30,100 nt of DNA from an uncultured Comamonadaceae bacterium (GCA_946482595.1 CAMLSD010000063.1:1-30100), one strand, 5' to 3'; shown: positions 15,846 to 24,128, numbered from the stretch's first letter. The notes: generated by a model not told the origin, from the letters alone. Made by a program: numbers and translations.

Positions 15846-17033
15846 TCACTGGCGCAGCGACTGCAGCACGCTCACATAGCTGGCCACCGCCGAGCCCCCC
15901 ATGTTGAACACCGCCCCCAGTTCGGCACCCGGGCGTTGCAGTTCACCGGCCGTTCCGGTGAGCTGCATGGCCGCCATCACGTGCATCGACACCCCGGTGG
16001 CGCCGATCGGATGGCCCTTGGCCTTGAGGCCGCCCGACAGGTTCACCGGCAGCCGCCCCCCGGGCAGCACGATGCCTTCGTCGAGTGCACGCGCACCCTG
16101 CCCGGTCGGCGCCAGGCCCATGGCCTCGTAGCTCAGCAGTTCGGCGATCGTGAAGCAGTCGTGCACCTCGGCGAAGTGCAGGTCGTTCACCCCGATCCCG
16201 GCCTCGCGCCAGGTCAGCTCGAAGGCACGCGCCGGCCCTTCGAAACGCACCGGGTCGCGGCGCGACATGGGCAGGAAGTCATTGACCTGCACGGCGGCGC
16301 GCAGCCCCACGGCACGCAGGCTCGTGCGCGCCGTGTCCAGATCGGTCAGCACCAGCGCGGCGGCACCGTCGGACACCAGCGAGCAGTCGGTCTTGCGCAG
16401 CGGAGCCGCGATCATCGGGTTGCTCTCGGAGACGGTGTTGCAGGTCTCGAAGTCGAAGGCCTTGCGCAGGTGGGCCAGCGGGTTGCGCGCACCGTTGGCA
16501 TGGTTCTTCACTGCAATGCGCGCCAGCGTGGCACTGTGGTCGCCGAAGCGGTTGAAGTAGTCCTGCGCGACCCTGGCGAAGATGCCAGGGAAGGTCAGCC
16601 CCTGCGCGCCTTCTTCCTTCACGTAGCTGGCCGACGCCAGCGCGGCGGTGACCTGCGCACCGCTCACCGCGGTCATCTTTTCCGCACCGACCACCAGCAC
16701 GCGGCGTGCGCGCCCCGACTCGATCAGGCCCACCCCGTGATGCAGTGCCGCCGCCCCTGACGCGCAGGCGTTTTCCAGCCGGGTGGCCGGCTTGAAGCGC
16801 AGGTCAGGATGAGCCTGCAGCACCAGCGAGCTGCAGAAGCTGTCGGGCACGAATCCGCCATTCAGGTTGCCCAGCGCAATGGCGTCGATGTCGCGGAACT
16901 CCAGCCCCGCATGTTCCACCGCCTCACGCGCCGCGGCCACGATCAGTGCCTCGAGATCCATGCCGTCGAGGCGGCCAAAGCGGGTATGGCCCCATCCGAT
17001 GATTGCTGTCTTCACTTGTTCCGCTCGCTTCAT
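15846..17033 (-). CDS. SCP2-type thiolase
   Basis: A thiolase-superfamily protein of 395 residues. The nucleophile is Cys90 in ENACASGAAAL. VHDCFT (His291) and NLSGGLKAKGHPIGATG (His341) supply the other catalytic positions, and NMGGSAVA is the C-terminal oxyanion loop. The HDCFT motif instead of a C-terminal Cys loop places it in the SCP2-thiolase group rather than classic PhaA/AtoB. It probably cleaves a 3-ketoacyl-CoA, perhaps acetoacetyl-CoA in this cluster; synthesis or an acyltransferase role is also possible. First gene of the thiolase-ligase-bdhA operon. ATG 17033 is used; an in-frame GTG at 17015 is the alternative. Neither start has a strong Shine-Dalgarno site, and the predicted leader is only about 8 nt. 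Confidence 0.87.
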   Translation of the reverse strand: MKRAEQVKTAIIGWGHTRFGRLDGMDLEALIVAAAREAVEHAGLEFRDIDAIALGNLNGGFVPDSFCSSLVLQAHPDLRFKPATRLENACASGAAALHHGVGLIESGRARRVLVVGAEKMTAVSGAQVTAALASASYVKEEGAQGLTFPGIFARVAQDYFNRFGDHSATLARIAVKNHANGARNPLAHLRKAFDFETCNTVSESNPMIAAPLRKTDCSLVSDGAAALVLTDLDTARTSLRAVGLRAAVQVNDFLPMSRRDPVRFEGPARAFELTWREAGIGVNDLHFAEVHDCFTIAELLSYEAMGLAPTGQGARALDEGIVLPGGRLPVNLSGGLKAKGHPIGATGVSMHVMAAMQLTGTAGELQRPGAELGAVFNMGGSAVASYVSVLQSLRQ

Positions 17034-17047
17034 TTCACATGCTGTCC

Positions 17048-17096
17048 AGCGTAAGAGGCCCCGGCCGTTTCGGATAGACGAAGGACTACCCTAGGG
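17048..17096 (-). promoter_or_regulatory. Shared-architecture promoter of the thiolase operon
   Basis: On the minus strand CCCTAGGGTAG (17096 to 17086) ends in the GTAG of the box GTAGTCCTTCGTCTAT (17089 to 17074). After a 32-nt gap from that GTAG comes the -10-like hexamer TACGCT (17053 to 17048). Box and spacing match four other promoters in this window. The upstream part sits in a perfect 12-bp palindrome, AGGGTTAACCCT (17093-17104). Confidence 0.65.
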
Positions 17097-17178
17097 TTAA
17101 CCCTGGGCCTGCGCCATGCAGTTCAAGGAACGCCGCGGCAGCCGCTTGTCAACAGCGTAGTGCTGCGGCTGTGGTTGT

Positions 17179-17227
17179 CCCCGAGGTAGTCCTGCGACTG
17201 CCCCGAACGGGGTCCGACGCCTAGGAT
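17179..17227 (+). promoter_or_regulatory. Shared-architecture promoter of the liv operon
   Basis: CCCCGAGGTAG (17179-17189) runs into the box GTAGTCCTGCGACTGC (17186-17201); after a 32-nt gap from the GTAG comes the -10-like TAGGAT (17222-17227), followed by CGC. The first eleven bases after GG are identical or nearly identical to those of the divergent thiolase promoter (GTAGTCCTNCGNCT). The predicted leader to livG is about 83 nt. Confidence 0.65.
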
Positions 17228-17316
17228 CGCAGCCATCGCGGCCCATCGCATCCACCATGGCATCCCCCATGGCATGCCCGATGGCGTCGCCCTGGTGCAG
17301 TCCTCGCCGTCCACGC

Positions 17317-18093
17317 ATGAACACAGATCCCATCCTCGTCACCCGCGACCTGACCAAGGAGTTCAAGGGCTTCGTTGCAGTCGACAAGGTGAACCTCAAC
17401 GTCCGCCGCGGCAGCATCCATGCGCTGATCGGCCCCAACGGGGCCGGCAAGACCACCTGCTTCAACCTGCTGACCAAGTTCCTGGCGCCCAGCCACGGAC
17501 AGATCCTCTTCAACGGCGACGACATCACGCGTGACAAGCCGGCCCACGTGGCCCGTCGCGGCGTGATCCGTTCGTTCCAGATCTCGGCGGTGTTTCCTCA
17601 CCTGTCGGTGATCGAGAACGTACGGGTCGCCCTGCAGCGCAAGCTCGGCACCTCGTTCCACTTCTGGCGCTCGGAACGATCCCTGTCGCAGCTGGATGCA
17701 CGCGCCGTCGAGCTGCTCGAGGCGGTGGACCTGGCTGCGTTTGCGCACACGCTCACGGTGAATCTCTCGTACGGCCGCAAGCGCGCGCTGGAGATCGCCA
17801 CCACGCTGGCGATGGAACCCGAGCTGATGCTGCTGGACGAGCCGACCCAGGGCATGGGTGCGGAGGACGTCGACCGCATCCGCCAGCTCATCAAGAAGGT
17901 CTCGCAAGGGCGCACCACGCTGATGGTCGAGCACAAAATGAGCGTGGTCGCCAGCATCGCCGACACGATCACCGTGCTGCAGCGCGGGGCCGTGCTGGCC
18001 GAGGGCAGCTACGCCCAGGTGTCGGCCAACCCCCAGGTGATCGAGGCCTACATGGGCAGTGCCGACACGCAGCTGCAGGGCGCCCACGGCTGA
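17317..18093 (+). CDS. livG: HAAT-type ABC transporter ATPase 1 (LivG-like)
   Basis: A cytoplasmic ATPase subunit of 258 residues from a hydrophobic amino acid/carboxylate uptake transporter. Walker A is GPNGAGKT (39-46), the signature LSYGRKRALEIA, Walker B LMLLDEPTQGM, and the switch His is in VEHKMSVV. The long RGVIRSFQISAVFPHLSVIENV insert is typical of LivG. The start ATG 17317 begins the family alignment; earlier in-frame ATGs at 17257 onward only add MASPMACPMASP-type sequence and lie in the leader. First gene of livG-livF-livH-livM-chemoreceptor. The substrate is not given by the ATPase; the surrounding catabolic genes suggest 3-hydroxybutyrate or a related short acid rather than leucine. 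Confidence 0.88.
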   Translation: MNTDPILVTRDLTKEFKGFVAVDKVNLNVRRGSIHALIGPNGAGKTTCFNLLTKFLAPSHGQILFNGDDITRDKPAHVARRGVIRSFQISAVFPHLSVIENVRVALQRKLGTSFHFWRSERSLSQLDARAVELLEAVDLAAFAHTLTVNLSYGRKRALEIATTLAMEPELMLLDEPTQGMGAEDVDRIRQLIKKVSQGRTTLMVEHKMSVVASIADTITVLQRGAVLAEGSYAQVSANPQVIEAYMGSADTQLQGAHG

Positions 18094-18156
18094 TCGCACG
18101 ACCCCGGCGCGCGCCTGCGGCCTGCGGCTCGCCGCCACGAACTCAGGAGAATCGAA

Positions 18157-18861
18157 ATGGCGCAACGCCTGCTGGAGATCAGCAACCTGCACGCCTGGTA
18201 CGGCGAATCCCATGTGCTGCATGGCGTGGACTTCCACGTCGACGAAGGTGAGGTGGTCACGCTGCTCGGCCGCAACGGCGCGGGGCGCACGAGCACGTTG
18301 CGGGCCATGCTGGGTCTGACGGGCAGCCGCAAAGGCTCGGTCAAGGTGCACGGCGTCGAGACGATCGATCTGCCCACCCACCGCATCGCCCGACTGGGGG
18401 TGGGCTACTGCCCTGAAGAGCGCGGCATCTTGTCCAGCCTCACGACCCACGAGAACCTGATGCTGCCGCCCGGCCTGCGCACGGGTGGCATGAGCATCGA
18501 CGAGATCCACACCATGTTCCCCAACCTGAAGGAGCGTGCCGACAGCCAGGGCACGCGCCTGTCGGGCGGGGAACAGCAGATGCTGGCCGTGGCGCGCATC
18601 CTGCGCACCGGCGCACGGCTGCTGCTGCTCGACGAGATCTCGGAAGGACTGGCGCCGGTGATCGTGCGCAAGCTGGCCGAGATGGTGGTGTCGCTGCGCC
18701 AGCAGGGCTACACCATCGTGATGGTCGAGCAGAACTTCCGCTTTGCCGCACCGCTGGCCGACCGCTTTCTGGTCATGGAGCATGGCCGCATCACGCAGTC
18801 CTTCACCCAGGCCGAGCTGCCGCAACGCATCGACCAGCTGCACGAGACCCTGGGGGTCTGA
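18157..18861 (+). CDS. livF: HAAT-type ABC transporter ATPase 2 (LivF-like), Walker A Arg
   Basis: The second ATPase subunit, 234 residues. Signature RLSGGEQQMLAVARIL, Walker B LLLLDEISEGLAP and switch VEQNFRF are normal. Walker A reads GRNGAGRTS (38-46), so the phosphate-binding Lys is Arg44 (codon cgc at 18292-18294). This exchange usually weakens ATP binding, but I recall GRNGAGRTT in other LivF-like proteins of betaproteobacteria, so it may be a lineage feature. AGGAGA eight bases upstream sets ATG 18157. The gene lies 63 bp after livG and 78 bp before livH. Confidence 0.88.
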   Translation: MAQRLLEISNLHAWYGESHVLHGVDFHVDEGEVVTLLGRNGAGRTSTLRAMLGLTGSRKGSVKVHGVETIDLPTHRIARLGVGYCPEERGILSSLTTHENLMLPPGLRTGGMSIDEIHTMFPNLKERADSQGTRLSGGEQQMLAVARILRTGARLLLLDEISEGLAPVIVRKLAEMVVSLRQQGYTIVMVEQNFRFAAPLADRFLVMEHGRITQSFTQAELPQRIDQLHETLGV

Positions 18862-18939
18862 ACCCGGCCCCGGCGCGGCGCCCGCCCCACCCCCGACCTT
18901 CACGACGCAACACGCGCCCCTGCGCGTCAGGACATCCCC

Positions 18940-20086
18940 ATGAACGACATCTTCGGCATCCCGATCCCGGCCCTGCTGGGCCAGCTGCTGCTGGGCCTGG
19001 TCAACGGCTCCGTTCAGGGTCTGTTCACATCGCCAATGCCAGTGCGAACGCATCAGGACGGGCGCAGGGCAAGGCGCGCGACGACGCCCAGGCTGGACGC
19101 CTGGGCTAGGAGTGCAACGCCGCCATGCGCCCGTCCTGATGCGTTCCCTTCGGGTTGCCCCCACACGGGCCGCGCGCTGCGTTGCGCCGCTTGCCCAGGC
19201 GTCCAGCCTGGGCTACGCGACGCGCCTTGCTCGCCGCCCGTGTGGGGGCAACGCATCTGGCATTGGCGATGTGAACAGACCCTGCGCCATGCTCAGCCTG
19301 GGCCTGGCGGTCATCTTCGGCCTGCTGGGCATCGTGAACTTCGTGCACGGCGCGCTCTACATGCTGGGGGCCTACGTGGCGTGGATCGCGCTGGAGCACT
19401 TCGGGCTGAACTTCTGGGTGGCCCTGGTGCTGGCGCCGCTGGTGGTGGGTGCCGTGGGCGTGCTGATCGAACGCACGCTGCTCAAGCACCTGTACAAGCT
19501 GGACCACCTCTACGGCCTGCTGCTGACCTTCGGCATCGCGCTGATCCTGGAGGGACTGTTCCGTCATCAGTACGGCGTGTCCGGGGAGTCCTATCCGGTG
19601 CCCGAACTGCTGCAGGGGGCCACGCCTCTCGGTTTCATGTTCCTGCCGAACTACCGCGCCTTCGTGGTCGTCGCGTCGCTGGTGGTGTGCCTGGGCACCT
19701 GGTTCCTGTTCGAGAAGACACGCCTGGGTGCCACGCTGCGGGCCGGCACCGAGAACCCGGCGCTGGTGCAGGCCTTCGGCATCAACGTGCCGCGCATGGT
19801 GACCCTCACCTACGCCGCAGGTGCCGCGCTGGCCGGGGTGCTGGCCGCACCGGTCATCCAGGTCAATCCGCTCATGGGCTCGAACCTCATCATCGTCGTG
19901 TTTGCCGTGGTCGTGATCGGCGGCATGGGGTCCGCCCTGGGGTCGATCCTCACCGGCCTGATGCTGGGCCTGGTCGAAGGCCTGACCAAGGTGTTCTACC
20001 CGGAGGCCTCGAGCATCGTGGTCTTCGTGATCATGGCCATCGTGCTGATGGTTCGCCCCGCAGGCCTGTTCGGCAAGGAGAAGTGA
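18940..20086 (+). pseudogene. livH: livH permease gene interrupted by a 268-bp element
   Basis: An inner-membrane permease of the LivH type, broken after the first transmembrane segment. 18940-19015 encodes MNDIFGIPIPALLGQLLLGL then VNGSV. The 268-bp element follows (19016-19283), and the rest of LivH resumes at AMLSLGLAVIFGLLGIVNFV in another frame and runs intact to the stop at 20084-20086. Removing exactly 268 bp joins the frames (NGSV-R-AMLSLG). The remainder shows no other stop or frameshift, so the insertion is recent or is somehow bypassed. Reinitiation at ATG 19289 could make a protein lacking only the first helix. The native start ATG 18940 has AGGA nearby. livM follows with one base between stop and start. 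Confidence 0.9.
19016..19283. mobile_element. 268-bp MITE-like inverted-repeat element, copy 1 (in livH)
   Basis: The ends are AGGGTCTGTTCACA... and ...TGTGAACAGACCCT, with terminal inverted repeats of about 27 bp. Inside are two stem modules. Module A pairs AACGCATCAGGACGGGCGCA (19047-19066) perfectly with 19126-19145. Module B pairs GTTGCCCCCACACGGGC (19154-19170) perfectly with 19236-19252. Each loop holds its own hairpin: GCCCAGGC-5-GCCTGGGC at 19086-19106 and at 19193-19213; these two hairpins are also reverse complements of each other. No transposase is encoded, so it must move in trans if it is mobile. No target-site duplication is visible. It is 262/268 identical to copy 2 and lies in the same orientation. 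Confidence 0.9.
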
Positions 20087-20087
20087 C

Positions 20088-21098
20088 GTGTCATCCCCCC
20101 ACAACAAGTTTCGCGCGCAGCCGGTCTGGGCCCTGGGGCTGGCCCTGCTGGTGGCCGCCCCGTTCCTGGGCGTGTACCCGGTCTTCCTGATGAAGGCGCT
20201 GTGCTTTGCGATGTTTGCCTGCGCCTTCAACCTGCTGCTCGGCTTCACCGGGCTGCTGTCGTTCGGGCATGCGGCCTTCATGGGCAGTGCCGCCTACGTC
20301 ACCGGCTGGCTGATCCGTTCGGCAGGCTGGTCGCCCGAGTTCGGGCTGCTGGCCGGCACCGCGATGGCCGCGCTGCTGGGCCTGGTGGTGGGGCTGATCG
20401 CCATCCGGCGCCAGGGCATCTACTTCGCGATGATCACGCTGGCGATGGCACAGATGGTCTACTTCATCTGCCTGCAGTCGCCCTACACCGGCGGCGAGGA
20501 CGGTCTGCAGGGGGTGGGCCGCGGCACGCTGCTGGGGCTGCTGCCGCTGTCCGATGACCTGACCTTGTACTTCGTGGTGCTCACCGCCTTCGTGCTGGTG
20601 TTCCTGTTCATCGTGCGGGTGGTGCATTCCCCTTACGGCCAAGTGCTCAAGGCCATCCGCGAGAACGAGCCGCGGGCCATCTCGCTGGGCTACGACGTCG
20701 ATCGCTACAAGCTGCTCGCGTTTGTGCTGTCCACCGCGATCGCCGGTTTTGCCGGCGGCCTGAAGACGCTGGTGATGGGCTTTGCCACCTTGTCGGACGT
20801 GCACTGGTCGATGTCAGGCGAGGTGGTGCTGATGACCCTGCTGGGCGGCATGGGCACCTTTGTCGGGCCGGTGATCGGTGCCTTCACGATCGTCGGGCTG
20901 CAGAACTTCCTGGCCGATCGCGTGGGCTCCTGGGTCACGGTGGTGATCGGTGCGATCTTTGTCGTGTGTGTGCTGGCGTTTCGCCGCGGCCTGATCGGTG
21001 AGCTGTCGGCATGGCATGCACGCCGGCTCGCCGAGCGGGCAGCCCAGCCACCATCGTCCGCCGGGGCGACGCCTGCGACCCCCCACGAAAGCCGCTGA
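20088..21098 (+). CDS. livM: HAAT-type ABC transporter permease 2 (LivM-like)
   Basis: An inner-membrane permease of 336 residues with about ten hydrophobic segments. The motif FNLLLGFTGLLSFGHAAFMG and the cytoplasmic loop GQVLKAIRENEPRAISLGYD, which contacts the ATPases, are typical of LivM. The GTG start at 20088 follows AAGGAG seven bases upstream and lies one base after the livH stop. The C-terminal tail after RRGLIGEL is Ala/Pro-rich and short. Its stop overlaps the next gene by one base (TGATG), which predicts translational coupling to the chemoreceptor. Confidence 0.92.
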   Translation: MSSPHNKFRAQPVWALGLALLVAAPFLGVYPVFLMKALCFAMFACAFNLLLGFTGLLSFGHAAFMGSAAYVTGWLIRSAGWSPEFGLLAGTAMAALLGLVVGLIAIRRQGIYFAMITLAMAQMVYFICLQSPYTGGEDGLQGVGRGTLLGLLPLSDDLTLYFVVLTAFVLVFLFIVRVVHSPYGQVLKAIRENEPRAISLGYDVDRYKLLAFVLSTAIAGFAGGLKTLVMGFATLSDVHWSMSGEVVLMTLLGGMGTFVGPVIGAFTIVGLQNFLADRVGSWVTVVIGAIFVVCVLAFRRGLIGELSAWHARRLAERAAQPPSSAGATPATPHESR

Positions 21099-22444
21099 TG
21101 CTGTTTCGCAACCGAGCGGGGGCAATGCCCCCGGCCCCGGCCGCCCCGGCCGACCGTGCACGCACCGAGGGGTCCGAGATGGTGGCCGCGCTGTCGGGCA
21201 CCTTGTCGAACATCGGGCGCGATGCGGCCGAAGTGCGCGATGTCATCGAAGACATGCAGGGTGCGGCATCGAAGCAGGCCGAGGCGGCCCAGACCTTGCT
21301 GCAGCAGCTCGGCGACGTGGAGCGCGCGCAGCGTGCCATCACGCAGGCGGTCGAACAAAGCCGCAGCGCAATGGACCATGCCCGTGGCAGCCTGCGCGGT
21401 GCAGGCCTGGAAGTCAGCGGGGTGGTCGACACGCTGCGCGAGGTGTCGGACGCCGTCGGCGAGATCACGCGGATCGCGATGCAGACGCGCCTGGTGGCCT
21501 TCAACGCGTCGGTGGAGGCCAAGCGTGCCGGCGAGGCCGGGCGCGGTTTCGGTGTGGTGGCCGATGCGGTGAAAGACCTCGCCAACCAGGTCGAGACCAG
21601 CTCCAAGGCGATCACGCGCACCGTCAGTGCCCTGGACGCACGCATTGCAGCGGTGAGCCGTGAACTGCGCGAAGGCAGCACCGAGGCACCGGGCGGCGCC
21701 GTGCATGCGGCCTTCCTGCGCGTGGACGGGGAGTTCAACCACATTGGCGATGCAGCGCAGCAGAGCATGCAGACCTGCGAGGCCCTGGGCGGCACCGTCC
21801 ATGTGCTCGAAGGCGAGGTGAAACGCACGATGCAGGGCCTGCGCACTTCGCTCGACTGCAGCGACCGCTTCCTCGGGGTATCCGAGCAGCTGATCGAACA
21901 GATGGCCGCCTCGGGCATCGACACGGCCGACACGCCTTACATCCGCGCCGTGCAGGACGGTGCCCGACGCATCGCCAGCCTGTTCGAGCGTGTGCTGCAG
22001 GAAGGCGCCATCAGCGAGCCGGAACTCTTCGACACCCACTACCGCGCCATCGCCCACAGTGATCCGCTGCAGTACCTGACCGCCTCCACCGGGCGGGTGG
22101 GGCCGTGGTTGCAGCCGGTGATCGAGCCGCTGTCCACGCTCACCGATCAGGTGGTGGCCTGCATTGCCGTCGATCGCAACGGCCATGCGCCCACCCACAA
22201 CCGCCGCTACAACCAGCCGCAACGCCGCGGTGACCCGGTCTGGAACAGCGCCAACTGCCGCAACCGCCGCATCTTCGACGATCGCACCGGTCTGGCCGCG
22301 GCCCGCAATCAGCGGCCCTTCCTGCTGCAGACCTACCGCCGCGACGCGAGTGGCGGCCAGTACCTCATCATGAAGGACGTGTCCGCCCCCATCATGGTCG
22401 CAGGGCGCCACTGGGGCGCCCTGCGCATGTCCTACCGCTTCTGA
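21098..22444 (+). CDS. Soluble methyl-accepting chemotaxis-like receptor
   Basis: A chemoreceptor-type signalling protein of 448 residues with no transmembrane segment. The signalling hairpin tip is ITRIAMQTRLVAFNASVEAK, then RAGEAGRGFGVVADAVKDLA, matching the MCP consensus near residues 115-160. Long helices flank it. The C-terminal 190 residues hold a sensor-like domain ending in DRNGHAPTHNRRYNQ, RNRRIFDDRTGLAAARNQ and YLIMKDVSAPIMVAGRHWGA. I recall that pattern from other betaproteobacterial MCP-like proteins with a C-terminal Cache-like module. No CheR-tether pentapeptide is present. ATG 21098 overlaps the livM stop, so it belongs to the transporter operon and may sense the transported compound inside the cell. 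Confidence 0.85.
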   Translation: MLFRNRAGAMPPAPAAPADRARTEGSEMVAALSGTLSNIGRDAAEVRDVIEDMQGAASKQAEAAQTLLQQLGDVERAQRAITQAVEQSRSAMDHARGSLRGAGLEVSGVVDTLREVSDAVGEITRIAMQTRLVAFNASVEAKRAGEAGRGFGVVADAVKDLANQVETSSKAITRTVSALDARIAAVSRELREGSTEAPGGAVHAAFLRVDGEFNHIGDAAQQSMQTCEALGGTVHVLEGEVKRTMQGLRTSLDCSDRFLGVSEQLIEQMAASGIDTADTPYIRAVQDGARRIASLFERVLQEGAISEPELFDTHYRAIAHSDPLQYLTASTGRVGPWLQPVIEPLSTLTDQVVACIAVDRNGHAPTHNRRYNQPQRRGDPVWNSANCRNRRIFDDRTGLAAARNQRPFLLQTYRRDASGGQYLIMKDVSAPIMVAGRHWGALRMSYRF

Positions 22445-22459
22445 TCATCCGCTCATCGA

Positions 22460-22498
22460 CCGCAGGCGCTGCCGGCACCAGGCCGCCAGCACCTGCGG
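22460..22498. terminator. Bidirectional hairpin between chemoreceptor gene and livK
   Basis: CCGCAGG (22460-22466) pairs with CCTGCGG (22492-22498), and GCTG (22468-22471) with CAGC (22487-22490), with one mismatch between. It lies between two convergent genes, 16 bp after one stop and 10 bp from the other. No T-tract is present. Confidence 0.45.
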
Positions 22499-22507
22499 GC
22501 TACACGG

Positions 22508-23984
22508 TCACTGCTTCTTGATCAGCGGGCAGCGGCTCAGGGCCAGCGGCTGGAACGCCTGGTCACCCTTGATCACGGCCTTGACGGCGTAGTAGTCCCA
22601 GGGCGCCTTGGACTGCTCCGGCGACTTCACCTGCAGCAGGTACATGTCATGGACCATGCGTCCGTCTTCACGGATGCGCCCGCCGCGCGCGAAGAAGTCG
22701 TTGACCGGCGTGGCCTTCATGCGCTGCATCACGGCGCCGGTCTCGTCGGTGCCAGTGGCGGCCACCGCGCGCAGGTAGTGCGTCACGGCCGAGTAGACGC
22801 CAGCGTGCAGCATGCTGGGCATGCGCTTCATCTTGGCGAAGTAGCGCTTGCTCCAGTCGGAGGTCTCGACGTTCAGGTTCCAGTAGAAGGCCTCGGTCAC
22901 CAGCATGCCCTGCGCGGCCTTCAGGCCCATCGCATGCACGTCGTTGATGAAGATCAGCAGCGGGGCGAGGGTCTGCTTCTGCGTGATGCCGAACTCGGCC
23001 GCGGCCTTGATCGCGTTGATGGTGTCGCCACCGGCATTGGCCAGGCCGATGATCTTGGCCTTGGACGCCTGCGCCTGCAGCAGGAAGGACGAGAAGTCCG
23101 AGGCATTGAGCGGGTGGCGCACCGAACCCACGACCTTGCCGCCGGTGGCCTTGATCACCTCGGCCGCGTCCTTTTCCATCGACTGCCCGAAGGCGTAGTC
23201 GGCGGTCAGGAAGAACCAGCTGTCGCCGCCTTGCTGCACCGCCGCACGCGCCGTGCCGACCGCCAGCGCATAGGTGTCGTAGGCCAAGGGTCTGTTCACA
23301 CCACCAATGCCAGTGCGAACGCATCAGGACGGGCGCAGGGCAAGGCGCGCGACGACGCCCAGGCTGGACGCCTGGGCTAGGAGTGCAACGCCGCCATGCG
23401 CCCGTCCTGATGCGTTCCCTTCGGGTTGCCCCCACACGGGCCGCGCGCCGCGTTGCGCCGCTTGCCCAGGCGTCCAGCCTGGGCTGCGCGACGCGCCTTG
23501 CTCGCCGCCCGTGTGGGGGCAACGCATCTGGCATTGGTGGTGTGAACAGACCCTAATGCACGGTGTTGGGGTTGCAGTCTTCATTGGTCAGGCGCGTCGT
23601 GCCGGCGCCCACGTTCAGGAAGATGCGGTTCTTCTCGGCCGTGAGCTTGGCCACCGACAGCGCCACGGCCGAGTTCAGGCCGTCGGTCACCATGTCAACA
23701 CCGTCACGGTCATACCATTCGCGCGCCTTGCTCGCGCCCACATCGGCCTTGTTCTGATGGTCAGCGGCCACCACCTCGACCTTGTAGGCCGGCTTGCGCG
23801 CGGCCAGGAAGTCGTCCACGGCCATCTGGGCGGCCACCAGCGAGCCCTGACCGCCCAGGTCGGAGTAGACACCGGACATGTCGGTGAGCACGCCGATCTT
23901 GACCGTGTCGTTGGAAATCTGAGCCTGCGCGCTGCCGAGCCAGCAGCATGCGGCGGCGGCGCCTGCGATGAGCGTCCTGTTCAT
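22508..23984 (-). pseudogene. livK: livK-like substrate-binding protein gene interrupted by the 268-bp element
   Basis: A periplasmic binding protein of the type 1 (Liv) fold for the adjacent transporter. The N-terminal part (23984 down to 23555) has a signal peptide (MNRTLIAGAAAACCWLGSAQ-AQ) and mature sequence from ISNDTVKIGVLTDMSGVYSD to NEDCNPNTVH. A TAG formed at the element boundary stops translation there. The C-terminal part resumes as LAYDTYALAVGTARAAVQQG and continues to the stop at 22508. Deleting 268 bp gives NTVH-L-AYDTYALA in frame, as expected for the family. Both halves are otherwise undamaged. A GGAG site lies about 10 bases before ATG 23984. The halves could not make a working binding protein unless the element is removed. 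Confidence 0.9.
23287..23554. mobile_element. 268-bp MITE-like inverted-repeat element, copy 2 (in livK)
   Basis: It has the same length and plus-strand orientation as the copy in livH, and therefore lies in the opposite orientation relative to its host gene. All internal stems are conserved. Six differences from copy 1: the left terminal repeat reads TTCACACCACC (copy 1 TTCACATCGCC) and the right reads GGTGGTGTGAA (copy 1 GGCGATGTGAA), two pairs changed on both sides so that pairing is kept; plus T to C and A to G at the positions equivalent to 19178 and 19215. Flanks (CCA left, AATG right) show no target-site duplication. Confidence 0.9.
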
Positions 23985-24060
23985 GCGGAAATGTCTCCAG
24001 GTGGAAGTGAGGAAGTCGAGGCCGGCCACCGGACTTCCTCCAGTTGCCTTGACCTGCTTT

Positions 24061-24128
24061 CCGACTCTAGAGTCGGGCCTGCGGGCCGGCTATCCGTACG
24101 CCTACGCCGCAGTGGCCCTACCTACGGG
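24061..24128 (-). promoter_or_regulatory. Shared-architecture promoter of livK, tandem sites
   Basis: On the minus strand the box GTAGGCGTACGGATAG (24105 to 24090) is followed, 32 nt after its GTAG, by the -10-like TAGAGT (24069 to 24064) and CGG. A stronger upstream half-site, CCCGTAGGTAG (24128 to 24118), lies 16 bp further upstream and ends 20 bp before the divergent luxR start. The -10 is embedded in a perfect 16-bp palindrome, CCGACTCTAGAGTCGG (24061-24076). The predicted livK leader is about 73 nt. Confidence 0.6.

Noticed and set aside
17221..19164. Long minus-strand frame opposite livG and livF
   Set aside because: It is antisense to two ATPases with full motif sets and runs into the repeated element; it is a GC-driven open frame.
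19053..19256. Short open frames inside the 268-bp element (also 23324-23584)
   Set aside because: Stems and hairpins fill the element and keep several frames open by composition. There is no transposase motif, and the same sequence occurs in both copies as structure, not as a gene with a start signal.
19011..19290. Target-site duplication around element copy 1
   Set aside because: Flanks of 2 to 9 bp were compared (CA and TG outside GGGTCT/AGACCC; TTC and GCG outside AGGGTCT/AGACCCT) and none match. Copy 2 also shows none (AA and TA).
20705..22411. Long minus-strand frame opposite livM and the chemoreceptor
   Set aside because: It is a shadow frame. The plus strand has the overlapping TGATG junction and recognisable MCP and LivM motifs.
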